A DNA stretch of 64,000 nt from UBA12202 sp002691725 (lineage in GTDB: Bacteria; Pseudomonadota; Alphaproteobacteria; Puniceispirillales; UBA1172): NCBI GenBank assembly GCA_965660675.1, contig CBFIAU010000010.1, positions 21,246 through 85,245 on the forward strand, in the 5' to 3' direction. The position numbers and the translations under genes were made by a program. A model generated the notes under the pieces. That model was not told the DNA's origin and did not search any database. It was given only the letters and a program-made list of their open reading frames with translations. This document shows positions 55,359 to 63,196 of this stretch, piece after piece. The stretch's first letter is position 1, and the number at the start of each line of letters is the position of its first letter.

Positions 55359-55655
55359 TTAGGTTGAATACATAAGCGTTTTTTCACCACTAAATGTCAC
55401 TGTCTTTGGTGACAGGGTTCGGGTGAATTTTTGGATATGTTCCTCAATTAATTTTTCGACTTGCTTCTGTGTTTTTTCATCAGGAAAGAACCAGATCACT
55501 GTCGATACATGAGGAGTTTGTTTATTACGGAAAGCCGAAAAGGTAACGCCTTGTGTTTTCTCCAGGAGAGATGGCCATCGCGTTTCTAAAAGAGATTCGA
55601 ATAAATCGCATTCTTCGGTTGACGGGAATGTCCGAATGAAAATTTTGGTTATCAT
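55359..55655 (-). CDS. Small protein, probable ferredoxin-like (dimeric alpha/beta barrel) fold
   Basis: A 98-residue protein with a beta-alpha-beta-beta-alpha-beta pattern: KIFIRTF, helix STEECDLFESLLETRWPSLLE, strands FSAFRNK and STVIWFF, helix DEKTQKQVEKLIEEHIQKF, strand TLMYS. It contains no catalytic motif I can name. It is downstream of the HxlR-type regulator on the same strand (80-base gap) and may belong to the same regulon as the operon at 56372. Confidence 0.65.
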   Translation of the reverse strand: MITKIFIRTFPSTEECDLFESLLETRWPSLLEKTQGVTFSAFRNKQTPHVSTVIWFFPDEKTQKQVEKLIEEHIQKFTRTLSPKTVTFSGEKTLMYST

Positions 55656-55735
55656 TTTAAACCTCTTTTATAAAGCACCGCTTGCGTCAGCATTACATCT
55701 AGGCATCAATTAAGCAAGTCTTGATAGCCATATGC

Positions 55736-56179
55736 CTAACGTAAATGGTCTTGGCTTAACTTTTCTAAAAACGCTTCCATTGCTAAACTATTTTTATTCT
55801 GGAGCGGTTCAAGAAACTGAATTATGTCAGAGTTAAACATATCATGTTCGGATGTCCAGGCCGCCATGGCGACCATAATTGGCACCAGGTCAATGCCGGC
55901 TTGTGTCAGGCAATATATTTTGCGCTGGGCATGTGACGCATCACTTTCAAAACTAAGCAGGCCAATATCGACCATCCGTTTGAGCCGCTTCGCCAAAGTG
56001 GATGACTGGATATTTTCATGATTGGTTGAAATGATGTCACGGAACGTTCTTTTGCCAAAGAACGCGATATCCCGCAGAACAATAACCGACCATTGGTCTG
56101 CCAGCACAGCAGAGGCAGCAGCGATCGGGCATTTGGTGTCGCTGCGGTTCAAGATGATATTGTTGTTAAAATCGTCCAT
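55736..56179 (-). CDS. HxlR-family winged-helix transcriptional regulator
   Basis: A 147-residue protein with the HxlR signature: CPIAAASAVLADQWSVIVLR, FGKRTFRDI, TLAKRLKRMVDIGLL and RKIYCLTQAG. HxlR proteins often respond to aldehydes, thiols or redox stress. Its start is 192 bp from the divergent six-gene operon at 56372, so it is the likely regulator of that operon and of 55359. A single N-terminal cysteine (TKCPIA) could serve as a redox sensor, but this is speculation. Confidence 0.88.
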   Translation of the reverse strand: MDDFNNNIILNRSDTKCPIAAASAVLADQWSVIVLRDIAFFGKRTFRDIISTNHENIQSSTLAKRLKRMVDIGLLSFESDASHAQRKIYCLTQAGIDLVPIMVAMAAWTSEHDMFNSDIIQFLEPLQNKNSLAMEAFLEKLSQDHLR

Positions 56180-56355
56180 ACAAAAAACTACCTAAAAGCA
56201 AGACTGCCAAAACCATATCTAAAATCGAACCAGTATCAATTTAGAGTTGGTAAATATGTCCTTCATAATAAAAGCTTAATATTAATATTTCAATATACCA
56301 AATAGATGCTCAACCATGTTTTTAGAGTGAGATGTGTTTAAGCTAATATTTTATA

Positions 56356-56364
56356 GGGGGGGGG
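56356..56364 (+). repeat. G9 homopolymer just before the first gene of the small-protein operon
   Basis: Nine consecutive guanines end seven bases before the ATG at 56372 and also serve as the ribosome site. Slippage would change the spacing or strength of the site, a possible on/off or dose switch. Confidence 0.85.
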
Positions 56365-56371
56365 TTATTAT

Positions 56372-56638
56372 ATGATTACATCGATACTGAAATTTGAGAT
56401 TAGCAATTCTTTTGCAGAATGGGAAAAGGCGTTTTATAACCACCAGCCGATTGCACGAAAAGCGGGAATCTTTGCGCTCTATCATGGGCATGAGCCAGAT
56501 AACGAACAAAAAATCTGTGTGGTTATGAATGTGTTAAGCGAAGAGCATATGCAGAATTTTATGGAAACGCATGGAGCGTCAATAGCAGCATCTGGTCATA
56601 TTTTAGAAACGACCATTTCTGAGCTTTATGTGAATTAA
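56372..56638 (+). CDS. Small DUF3764-like protein (operon gene 1)
   Basis: An 88-residue protein with a ferredoxin-like pattern: strand MITSILKFEI, helix SFAEWEKAFYNHQPIARKAG, strands FALYHGHE and ICVVMNV, helix EHMQNFMETHGASIAASG and a last strand. It resembles DUF3764 and the antibiotic-monooxygenase (ABM) superfamily by pattern only. It is the first gene after the divergent promoter. It contains several histidines (NHQPIA, LYHGHE) that could bind a ligand. Confidence 0.7.
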   Translation: MITSILKFEISNSFAEWEKAFYNHQPIARKAGIFALYHGHEPDNEQKICVVMNVLSEEHMQNFMETHGASIAASGHILETTISELYVN

Positions 56639-56673
56639 TATACCAATAACACATTTTTATATGGAGAATAATA

Positions 56674-57054
56674 ATGGGCTTTAACGTTGGTAACACCGCC
56701 TTTGCTTTCATGATGCGCGTGCCGGATAGCGATGAGGCAGCAGTTGATGAATTGATTGCATCGCATGCAAGCTGGATGTCTGAAACGCATTCACTGGAGG
56801 ATGAAAGCGGCAAGCTCCACACCCTTGAATACTATGTTACAAAAGCCCCTGAATTGAACGATATGATGGACCCATCAAAGGGGTCGACAGGACATGTTGT
56901 TTATAATGTCAGCGAGGTACATATTGATGACGAGCATTTTGGAAAGCATGTCGAGTTAGGCCAGAGCTGGTCGCGTATTGGTGAGTTTTTCGGGTTGTTT
57001 GAGAAGTATTCGCCTCTGGTCACAATGGGCGGCAGAGTCGTTCAGAAACTATAA
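56674..57054 (+). CDS. Small protein of unknown family (operon gene 2)
   Basis: A 126-residue soluble acidic protein. It starts NVGNTAFAFMMRVPDSDEAA, has a central GKLHTLEYYVTKAPELND and ends with YSPLVTMGGRVVQKL. The strand/helix order suggests an alpha/beta sandwich like its neighbours, but I do not recognise a family. It has no signal peptide. It lies 35 bases after gene 1, with a fitting GGAG site. Confidence 0.6.
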   Translation: MGFNVGNTAFAFMMRVPDSDEAAVDELIASHASWMSETHSLEDESGKLHTLEYYVTKAPELNDMMDPSKGSTGHVVYNVSEVHIDDEHFGKHVELGQSWSRIGEFFGLFEKYSPLVTMGGRVVQKL

Positions 57055-57107
57055 TTCCCAAGTTTATAAACTGAGTAACTGAAACTTAAATGAGAGAGGA
57101 GAACATT

Positions 57108-57389
57108 ATGTTTATGACGGCATCACATTGGTCAATTGATCAGGTTACTGACAGTATGGTTGCTGAGGCTGAAGCTAAATTCATGCCGATGATTATGGAT
57201 ACGGGCGCAACCCATGCCTATATGGTTCAGACTGGTGACGACAGCATGATGGTTGTTGTTCAATTTCCTGATGCAGAGACTGGTCAAGCGGCACTTCCCA
57301 AAATTGGCTCAATTCGGGAAATGGCAGCCGAGCAATTTGGCATGACTTTGCAAAATGCGGTTGCTGGAGTTGTGAGGGCGCAACGCTAG
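57108..57389 (+). CDS. Small ferredoxin-like-fold protein (operon gene 3)
   Basis: A 93-residue protein with strand-helix-strand-strand-helix-strand order: MFMTASHW, helix VTDSMVAEAEAKFMPMI, HAYMVQTG, DSMMVVVQF, helix GQAALPKIGSIREMAAEQFG. It looks like a dimeric alpha/beta-barrel protein of the ABM type, but with no residue that defines an enzyme. The start is ATG 57108 with AGAGGAGA before it; a frame from 57090 ignores that site. Confidence 0.65.
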   Translation: MFMTASHWSIDQVTDSMVAEAEAKFMPMIMDTGATHAYMVQTGDDSMMVVVQFPDAETGQAALPKIGSIREMAAEQFGMTLQNAVAGVVRAQR

Positions 57390-57433
57390 GCAAAGCGCCG
57401 CAAAACCCCTTCGCGCTGACATAATGGAAAGAC

Positions 57434-57769
57434 ATGAATATGGAATTATACGAAAAATACAGCAAATCTATGAAAGAAAGAGATGTTGGTGCGTATGTCG
57501 CATTGCTCCATGATGATTGTATTATAGTTTCGCACAAATCTGGCGATAGATACTCTAAAGATGAGTGGGTGCCAATGGTTACGGGAATAATGGCGAATGA
57601 AAAGTTTATTCAAGAGTCTTCACGCTGCGTCTATGAAAATGATGACATTATGATTGAACATAGTTTCATGTCTTATCCAGATGATAGCAGAGAAGCGGTC
57701 ATGATGATTGCCATGAAAAAAGATGGGCAGATCATCCATGTGGAAACGGGTGCTACCACATTATTATAA
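57434..57769 (+). CDS. NTF2/SnoaL-like small protein (operon gene 4)
   Basis: A 111-residue protein with the cone-shaped NTF2-like pattern: an N-terminal helix pair (ELYEKYSKSMKERDVGAYVA), the usual LLHDDCIIVSHKSGDRYSKDEW and a curved four-strand sheet (DDIMIEHSFMSYPDDSREAV). Members act as isomerases or cyclases or simply bind ligands. The D-D motif (HDDC) is typical of SnoaL-like proteins. Confidence 0.7.
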   Translation: MNMELYEKYSKSMKERDVGAYVALLHDDCIIVSHKSGDRYSKDEWVPMVTGIMANEKFIQESSRCVYENDDIMIEHSFMSYPDDSREAVMMIAMKKDGQIIHVETGATTLL

Positions 57770-57813
57770 TCACCCAAACATTAGTTCAAAATGAAGCTTG
57801 TCAGGAGAGTAAT

Positions 57814-58164
57814 ATGAATATGTTAGAAGCAAAAAACTTTGCAACAGATGCAGATGAAGTGTCAACACCCAACAATGCCAGGGTAGAAATAGTTAATGTC
57901 TTAGGCCAGCGGGTCATGAAACTGACGATCCAGCCTGGCTGGAAATGGTCAAATGACATCAAGCCGGTTGTCGGAACAGATAGCTGTCAGGCCAAGCATG
58001 TTGGCGTTATTGTCGAAGGCACGATTACATGCGTCCACAATGATGGTAGTGAGATTACCTACACCGCTGGTGATGCCTATGCGATTGAGCCGGGGCATGA
58101 TGCGTGGGTCGTTGGTGACCAAGTCGCTGTTGCGTATGAGTTTCATGGTGCGTGGGGTGAGTAA
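57814..58164 (+). CDS. Small single-cupin protein (operon gene 5)
   Basis: A 116-residue single-domain cupin: LTIQPGWKWSNDIKPVV, then HVGVIVEGTITCVHNDGSEITYTAGDAYAIEPGHDAWVVGD. The metal motif is only partly conserved (H, E and a later H are visible). It could bind a small ligand or act as an isomerase or dioxygenase. AGGAG precedes the ATG. Confidence 0.8.
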   Translation: MNMLEAKNFATDADEVSTPNNARVEIVNVLGQRVMKLTIQPGWKWSNDIKPVVGTDSCQAKHVGVIVEGTITCVHNDGSEITYTAGDAYAIEPGHDAWVVGDQVAVAYEFHGAWGE

Positions 58165-58293
58165 CCGCAAGTCTTAACGGCGAGTATTCTCAATAGATAT
58201 CTTGTCACAAATATATGTCCAATAGAGTTTGAGACGTTTCAATATTTCTCAGGTCTGGCAGGGTTTGAATTGCATTAGGAAGGTGTAGTCGTC

Positions 58294-58560
58294 ATGAATG
58301 TATTTTTTCACGGAACAATTAGTGCTGGCTTTGAAGTCTTAAAAACCAGGATCGAAGACCATATGGCTGGCGAGATGGGCAAATGGGTTAGCGAATACAG
58401 GTTGGCTGATCTTGGTGACGGTGAAGTCATGTGCGCCATGAATGTGACTGATATGGAGTCATTTGGAAGCTTGATAAGTTCCCCCGAAGAAGCTCAGTGG
58501 GACATTGATAATGGGGCAAAGTACAAATCATATATGATGGAAGAAATGCAAGACGGGTAA
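58294..58560 (+). CDS. Small ABM-like protein (operon gene 6)
   Basis: An 88-residue protein with a ferredoxin-like pattern: strand NVFFHGTI, helix GFEVLKTRIEDHMAGEMGKW, strands SEYRLADLGDG and VMCAMNV, helix MESFGSLISSPEEAQWDID and a final helical/strand part. It resembles DUF3764-type and ABM-like proteins by pattern. It is the last gene before the terminator, after a 129-base gap from gene 5. Confidence 0.6.
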   Translation: MNVFFHGTISAGFEVLKTRIEDHMAGEMGKWVSEYRLADLGDGEVMCAMNVTDMESFGSLISSPEEAQWDIDNGAKYKSYMMEEMQDG

Positions 58561-58595
58561 TGGCTTCATTAGGCGCCAATCAACATCATTTTTGA

Positions 58596-58635
58596 GCTTG
58601 CCCAAGCACACCTAAGCACATCTAAGCACACCTAA
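58596..58635 (+). repeat. Four near-identical 10-bp repeats after the small-protein operon
   Basis: Units close to AAGCACACCT follow each other at 10-bp spacing (AAGCACACCT, AAGCACATCT, AAGCACACCT, AAACACAGCG), just before the terminator. Confidence 0.75.
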
Positions 58636-58651
58636 ACACAGCGATACAAAG

Positions 58652-58684
58652 AGAGGGTTTTAGCTATCTAGAACCCTCTTTTTA
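58652..58684 (+). terminator. Rho-independent terminator of the small-protein operon
   Basis: An 8-bp stem (AGAGGGTT at 58652-58659 with AACCCTCT at 58672-58679) encloses a 12-base loop and is followed by a T-run. It ends the operon 56372-58560. Confidence 0.9.
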
Positions 58685-58778
58685 ATGAATTAATGGTATT
58701 GTATGATTTCTTAAACAAAGTGAAATAATACTGTAACGACAGAAGTGAATATTGTTTCTCTTAACCGTGGAGCAAACA

Positions 58779-60287
58779 ATGACTATATATTTCGATTTTA
58801 AGGTTGCAATTATTGCAACAAGCCTGGCTCTTTCAACGTCCTTTATGACTGCCTTTTCGGCGCAAGCCATGGAAATGAAAGAGATTGGAAACTTCAAGAT
58901 TGGCGAGGGTGAAGGTTACGCAGAAATGTTGCGTTACCATGCCGAGTCCATGAGCTTGATGGTAACAGCATCTGAAACTGGCACCATTGAAAGACTGTCT
59001 ATTCAAACGGTCTCTAACATCTCAAAAATGGCCGCTATCGACTTATCCGGCGGCGATGTGACGGCGGTTGCGACTCATGGGTCTATGGTTGCGGCCTCAA
59101 TCAAAGCTGATGCTGCTGATGCCGATGGTATGGTGAAATTATTTGATGTTAGTGGCGCCGAAATTGCCAGTTTTGCAACTGGACCGCTCCCCGATAATGT
59201 CGCTTTCTCCCCTGATGGCCGCTATATCTTGACAGCAAATGAGGGTGAGCCATCAGATGATTACAGCGTCGACCCTGACGGTAGCTTTACCCTGATTGAT
59301 CTAAAATCTGGGCCAGATAGCGCCATTGTCACTGAAATCAGTTTAGCCGGTTTTACAGCACCTATTGGCGGCAGAATAGTTAAGCCAGACGCAAGCTTTG
59401 CAGCAGATGCAGAGCCTGAATATGTTGCTTTTGATGCCAGTGGCAAGACAGCATATGTGACGTTGCAGGAGAATAATTCCATCGCGGTTATTGATATTGA
59501 AAATGCAAAAGTTGCGACTATTGTTGGCTTGGGCGTGAAGAATGTGTCACGCACCAGCCATGATATGTCAAACAAGGATAACGCTATCAATATGAAACGC
59601 TGGCCTGTCTTAATGATGTATCAGCCTGATGCGATTTCTACCTATGACGTTAATGGAGCGACCTATCTGGTTACGGCTAATGAGGGTGATGCCAAAGACT
59701 ATGACGGATTTTCTGAGGAAACGCGGGTGGCTAAATTAACCCTTGATCAAACGATGTTCCCCAATGCTGACACTCTCCAAAAGCCAGAGAATCTTGGCCG
59801 CCTGAAAACAACCACGACCATGGGTGATACCGATGGCGATGGTGACCATGATTTGATTTATGCTTATGGTGGGCGGTCATTTTCAATCTGGAGCGCCGAC
59901 GGAACTCTAATTTTCGATAGCGGAAATGCGTTTGAGAACATCATTGCAAGCCGCTCACCTGACGTCTTTAATGCTAATGGTGGCAAGGCTGAGTTCGATG
60001 ACCGTTCGGATGATAAAGGCCCTGAGCCGGAAGCGCTAGCCTTGGGTGAGATTGACGGCAGAACATATGCCTTTATTGGAATGGAGCGCAATAATGCTAT
60101 TTTTGCTTATGATATCACCCTGCCGTCAGACCCGCATATGGTTGGATATATGATGCCGTCTGAGATGCATAATTCACCTGAAGGTCTTGAGTTTATATCA
60201 GCGAAAGACAGTCCAACTGGCAAGCCCTTGCTTGCGGTTGCGTTTGAAGTCACAGGAACGGTCGCGTTGTATGAGGTTCATGAATAA
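58779..60287 (+). CDS. Secreted beta-propeller protein (choice-of-anchor I type)
   Basis: About 502 residues with a signal peptide (FDFKVAIIATSLALSTSFMT, cleavage near AQA). Repeats resemble lactonase-type seven-bladed propellers, with the block LPDNVAFSPDGRYILTANEGEPSDDYS near residue 140 and similar NEGDAKDYDG later. These match the choice-of-anchor I family, which includes alkaline-phosphatase-like surface proteins. It has no anchor at its C-terminus, so it is probably periplasmic or released. Start ATG 58779 is chosen for the GGAG six bases upstream. The expected function is not known. Confidence 0.85.
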   Translation: MTIYFDFKVAIIATSLALSTSFMTAFSAQAMEMKEIGNFKIGEGEGYAEMLRYHAESMSLMVTASETGTIERLSIQTVSNISKMAAIDLSGGDVTAVATHGSMVAASIKADAADADGMVKLFDVSGAEIASFATGPLPDNVAFSPDGRYILTANEGEPSDDYSVDPDGSFTLIDLKSGPDSAIVTEISLAGFTAPIGGRIVKPDASFAADAEPEYVAFDASGKTAYVTLQENNSIAVIDIENAKVATIVGLGVKNVSRTSHDMSNKDNAINMKRWPVLMMYQPDAISTYDVNGATYLVTANEGDAKDYDGFSEETRVAKLTLDQTMFPNADTLQKPENLGRLKTTTTMGDTDGDGDHDLIYAYGGRSFSIWSADGTLIFDSGNAFENIIASRSPDVFNANGGKAEFDDRSDDKGPEPEALALGEIDGRTYAFIGMERNNAIFAYDITLPSDPHMVGYMMPSEMHNSPEGLEFISAKDSPTGKPLLAVAFEVTGTVALYEVHE

Positions 60288-60303
60288 GTAAATCAAGTTA
60301 GGT

Positions 60304-60326
60304 GAGGGCGGATGAATTTCGCCCTC
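60304..60326 (+). terminator. Weak hairpin after the propeller gene
   Basis: A 7-bp stem GAGGGCG/CGCCCTC with a 9-base loop 16 bases after the stop. No T-run follows, so termination is possible but not assured. Confidence 0.5.
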
Positions 60327-60487
60327 CATCCTCCCCCCTCCAAGCAAGCTTCAATACGGCTCTTGCTGGCTCAACAGGCAAAAATATTAGGCATTATTTT
60401 TGAAAATACCGTTTAAATTGTTATCTAAACCCTATATTAAAAACAATACTCGCATTAACCAAAGAGGTTAATAGTTAAGGTTTTATA

Positions 60488-61303
60488 ATGGTTTTTCCCG
60501 CCTATAATAACATGCCTGGCCCTGCTGCAACTCATGCGACAAAGTTCACATCCGCTATTACCCGTTCCCCTGCTGCCTCTGCTGTCAATGGTTTGCGCGC
60601 GCATGATATGGGTGAGGTGGAGATGGATTTACTATTAGCCCAGCATCATGATTATATCACAGCGTTACAACAGGCTGGTGCAAGCGTGACCGAATTATCG
60701 GCTTTGGCTGATTTTCCAGATGCACAATTTGTGGAAGATACAGCGCTCTGCCTTCCTGGCCTTGCTGTGATGATGCGTCCGGGTGCGGAAACCCGGCGGG
60801 GTGAGGTTTCCCCTATGCGAGAGGCGCTGTCAGAGATATTTGATCATATTGCCGATATTAATGATGGATATATAGAAGCTGGTGACATCCTTACCACCCC
60901 ATCAGAGGTTCTGGTTGGTCTATCAGCGCGCACAGATGAAACTGGCGCAAAGCAATTGCTTTCCATTCTTGATGAATATGGTTTCAATATGAGAGTGCTA
61001 AAAACACCGCCTGATGTCTTACATTTTAAGACGGATTGTAGTCTGATTGATGATCATTGTATTCTAGCCACGGAGCGGCTGGCATCTAGTGGCTGTTTTG
61101 ATGGATATGAAGTCTTATTGGTGCCATCAGGGGAAGAACCTGCGGCTAATATGATACGCTATAATGACCATATCATCATGCCTGCGGGCTTTCCTGAGAC
61201 GGAAGCCATGTTGAAGGCTAAGGGGTTTACAATACTGACCGTGGGAAACAGTGAATGCGCCAAAATAGATGGCGGCATGTCCTGCTTATCACTCCGATTT
61301 TAA
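60488..61303 (+). CDS. Dimethylarginine dimethylaminohydrolase-like amidinotransferase-family enzyme
   Basis: A 271-residue guanidino-modifying enzyme. The acidic substrate site is FVEDTAL, the catalytic histidine is in LHFKTDCS, and the nucleophile is the cysteine in DGGMSCLSLRF at the C-terminus. It most likely splits dimethylarginine into citrulline and dimethylamine, so it could feed methylamine use. It may begin at the ATG nine codons in, but the first ATG is kept. It stands alone. Confidence 0.88.
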   Translation: MVFPAYNNMPGPAATHATKFTSAITRSPAASAVNGLRAHDMGEVEMDLLLAQHHDYITALQQAGASVTELSALADFPDAQFVEDTALCLPGLAVMMRPGAETRRGEVSPMREALSEIFDHIADINDGYIEAGDILTTPSEVLVGLSARTDETGAKQLLSILDEYGFNMRVLKTPPDVLHFKTDCSLIDDHCILATERLASSGCFDGYEVLLVPSGEEPAANMIRYNDHIIMPAGFPETEAMLKAKGFTILTVGNSECAKIDGGMSCLSLRF

Positions 61304-61360
61304 GGACTGCTATTCATGGCTGGCAAGAAGCCCTGTCACTGACTAGCGGTAACCCCAATA

Positions 61361-61708
61361 TCAATCTTCACTAAAGGCTATGCTGACTAGCTTGATTGCA
61401 TAGCCATAAAGGATGGTGAGCATGGCGACGGCTAAAGCTGGCCCCATCTTTTCCACATCACCCCAGACCATAAAGCGGTTGCCAGTGATCGCAATTAAAC
61501 CCACAAGGCTGCCTAACCAGCCGAAATAAACAGCGCCCTGAGCAAAGTTTTTAGTATGATTGCTGGGGTTATTCTTCATCACCAAGAAACCTGACGCCCC
61601 GCCAAGAACAAATAACGCGGCATTAATATCAATAAACAAATGAACCCCAATTTGTAATACTGCCCCAAGAATGATGGCAAAGCATATGGCTAGTCCTAAA
61701 AATCTCAT
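61361..61708 (-). CDS. Mini MotA-like membrane protein
   Basis: A 115-residue protein with four hydrophobic segments. The first pair (GLAICFAIILGAVLQIGVHL; ALFVLGGASGFLV) resembles the first two helices of MotA. The last pair (YFGWLGSLVGLIAI; MGPALAVAMLTILYGYAIKL) resembles MotA helices three and four with the typical GPA-AVA-LT-LYG. The large cytoplasmic loop of MotA is almost absent. A role in an ion channel is inferred; no MotB-like partner is nearby. Confidence 0.65.
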   Translation of the reverse strand: MRFLGLAICFAIILGAVLQIGVHLFIDINAALFVLGGASGFLVMKNNPSNHTKNFAQGAVYFGWLGSLVGLIAITGNRFMVWGDVEKMGPALAVAMLTILYGYAIKLVSIAFSED

Positions 61709-61850
61709 TCCCCTAAATCCCTTCTTAACGGTCTGGCGGTAATGGTATGATGTGGCGGTTTGATGTGGCGGTCAGTCTCAATATACGCCAGAAGCAGCTC
61801 TGTCATTAGATGAAAGCATGAAATCATGGAAAATATGATAGGATGATAAC

Positions 61851-62024
61851 ATGATAAAGATCGTCATCATCGTAATCCTGGCTTTTGCCGTCATATTGCT
61901 GGCAATGCGCGTGCTGCCAGCACTGCGTTCCTCGGCGCAACGGCTACTGCAAAATCCATTTATGCGGTCAATCCTTTTTAGAGGCTTGTGGCGGTTGCTC
62001 AGGTTGTTGTTATTTAGGCGCTGA
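61851..62024 (+). CDS. Small membrane protein, 57 residues
   Basis: This short open frame starts at ATG 61851 after AGGA and encodes MIKIVIIVILAFAVILLAMR, then a basic amphipathic tail (RLLQNPFMRSILFRGLWRLL, RLLLFRR). It has one transmembrane helix and a strongly basic cytoplasmic end. I do not recognise the family. A longer frame on the other strand here (61778-62038) is judged a shadow. Confidence 0.65.
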   Translation: MIKIVIIVILAFAVILLAMRVLPALRSSAQRLLQNPFMRSILFRGLWRLLRLLLFRR

Positions 62025-62030
62025 ATAGCA

Positions 62031-62348
62031 TCATTCATCCTCGGGAATGACGAGTTTTTTATCTTCTATATTATGCGAGGTAATATAGCGTTGCATTTCA
62101 TTTGCCAGAGTAATAATGACATCATCAGCACCAGCTTTTGAAAGAAGCTCGTGAATATCATCCGCGCTCTCAGCTTCCCAATGACAAAAGAAAAACTCGT
62201 CTTTTCCAGCCCAATGCTGAAGCACTCTGGCTTTATCACTTTGGTAAAATTCGAAAAAATCTCTATCTGTGGACTCTCTTAATTCGTTAACTACATTTTC
62301 TTTTGCATCACCTGATAGATAACTATGCGTACACATAAAGTGTTTCAT
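62031..62348 (-). CDS. Small ferredoxin-like protein, DUF4242-like
   Basis: A 105-residue protein (start ATG 62348 with GGAGAAGGG before it). It begins MKHFMCTHSYLSGDAKENVV, has a central FFEFYQSDKARVLQHWAGKD, then EFFFCHWEAESADDIHELL, and ends with a charged tail. The pattern matches small alpha/beta-barrel proteins such as DUF4242. It is convergent with the 57-residue membrane protein. It could relate to the small-protein operon at 56372, but is separate from it. Confidence 0.65.
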   Translation of the reverse strand: MKHFMCTHSYLSGDAKENVVNELRESTDRDFFEFYQSDKARVLQHWAGKDEFFFCHWEAESADDIHELLSKAGADDVIITLANEMQRYITSHNIEDKKLVIPEDE

Positions 62349-62644
62349 CTCAGACCCTTCTCCCATTTTCAAAATAGTGACATATATTCATCTCATAATT
62401 TAGATTATTATAATCTGAGCAAAGGCAGAGAAAACTGTCAATGCAGAATGTCACTAGAAAATTTGAGGGAAAGGTTGTGATTGGTAACGTGGAAAACGAC
62501 TTGATCGCTTCCACATAAACCGACTTATCTTGTTGCTTAAATAAATCTAACTCGCCATGATCAGTTATTTTGCGGCATGATTAATGGCGGCAAGCTCTTG
62601 CGTATAATGCATTGGGCAAACCAATCATTCTGACTGCCCGGAAC
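62349..62644. other. Intergenic, no gene seen
   Basis: A 296-bp stretch between two minus-strand genes. No open frame with a ribosome site and no hairpin stands out. Confidence 0.4.
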
Positions 62645-62899
62645 TTATTTTCCAAAAAATTCTGGTTTGCGTCTTGCCGTTTCAAAAGTTATGGCCGTTA
62701 TAAATATTCCCGCTATTAAAATTGCATGAATAATTGCGCTGACACCAAACACCAAAATTGAACCCATCCACATAGAAAACACAATACACCACATCCATGC
62801 AAGAAGTTGCATAACTAAGTGTGCTACGGATTTATCATTGATATTTGATAATGGGTTAAACCTACTATTCATAACTAATTGATATATATTTTTTAACAT
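62645..62899 (-). CDS. Small membrane protein, about 84 residues
   Basis: Start ATG 62899 has GGAG seven bases before it. A polar N-terminal part (LKNIYQLVMNSRFNPLSNIN) precedes two helices: LVMQLLAWMWCIVFSMWMGS and ILVFGVSAIIHAILIAGIFI. The C-terminal end is basic (ETARRKPEFFGK). No family is recognised. A longer frame from 63034 is unlikely. Confidence 0.65.
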   Translation of the reverse strand: MLKNIYQLVMNSRFNPLSNINDKSVAHLVMQLLAWMWCIVFSMWMGSILVFGVSAIIHAILIAGIFITAITFETARRKPEFFGK

Positions 62900-63196
62900 A
62901 ACACATCTCCTATAATTAGGACGTAGTACTTTTTTATTGAAAAACAATGAATTGTTAAATCTGCCTGTAAACATGCCTGCAATGGCTCTGAGGGTTGCAT
63001 AGAAATTTTCGGCTAATGGAATAAGCAGGCGCATGAATATTGCTATTCGTTTGTATATTAGTTTTAATCACAATACGGTTTTACTCTATTTTACTCTTTC
63101 AAATGCAATGAATACTGCAAATCGCATTTGTAAGAGTGGTTCTGTATAGAGGAATATGGTGTTTAGTCAGGTTGCTAATATTAAGGAGGCAGGCAA
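62900..63196. other. Divergent promoter region, no gene seen
   Basis: A 297-bp AT-rich gap between the divergent genes 62645-62899 and 63197-63661. The only clear element is the strong AAGGAGG ribosome site before 63197. Confidence 0.4.

Noticed and set aside
61778..62038. Reading frame on the minus strand opposite the 57-residue membrane protein
   Set aside because: It has no ribosome site and no recognisable composition, while the plus-strand frame has an AGGA site and a clear transmembrane helix.
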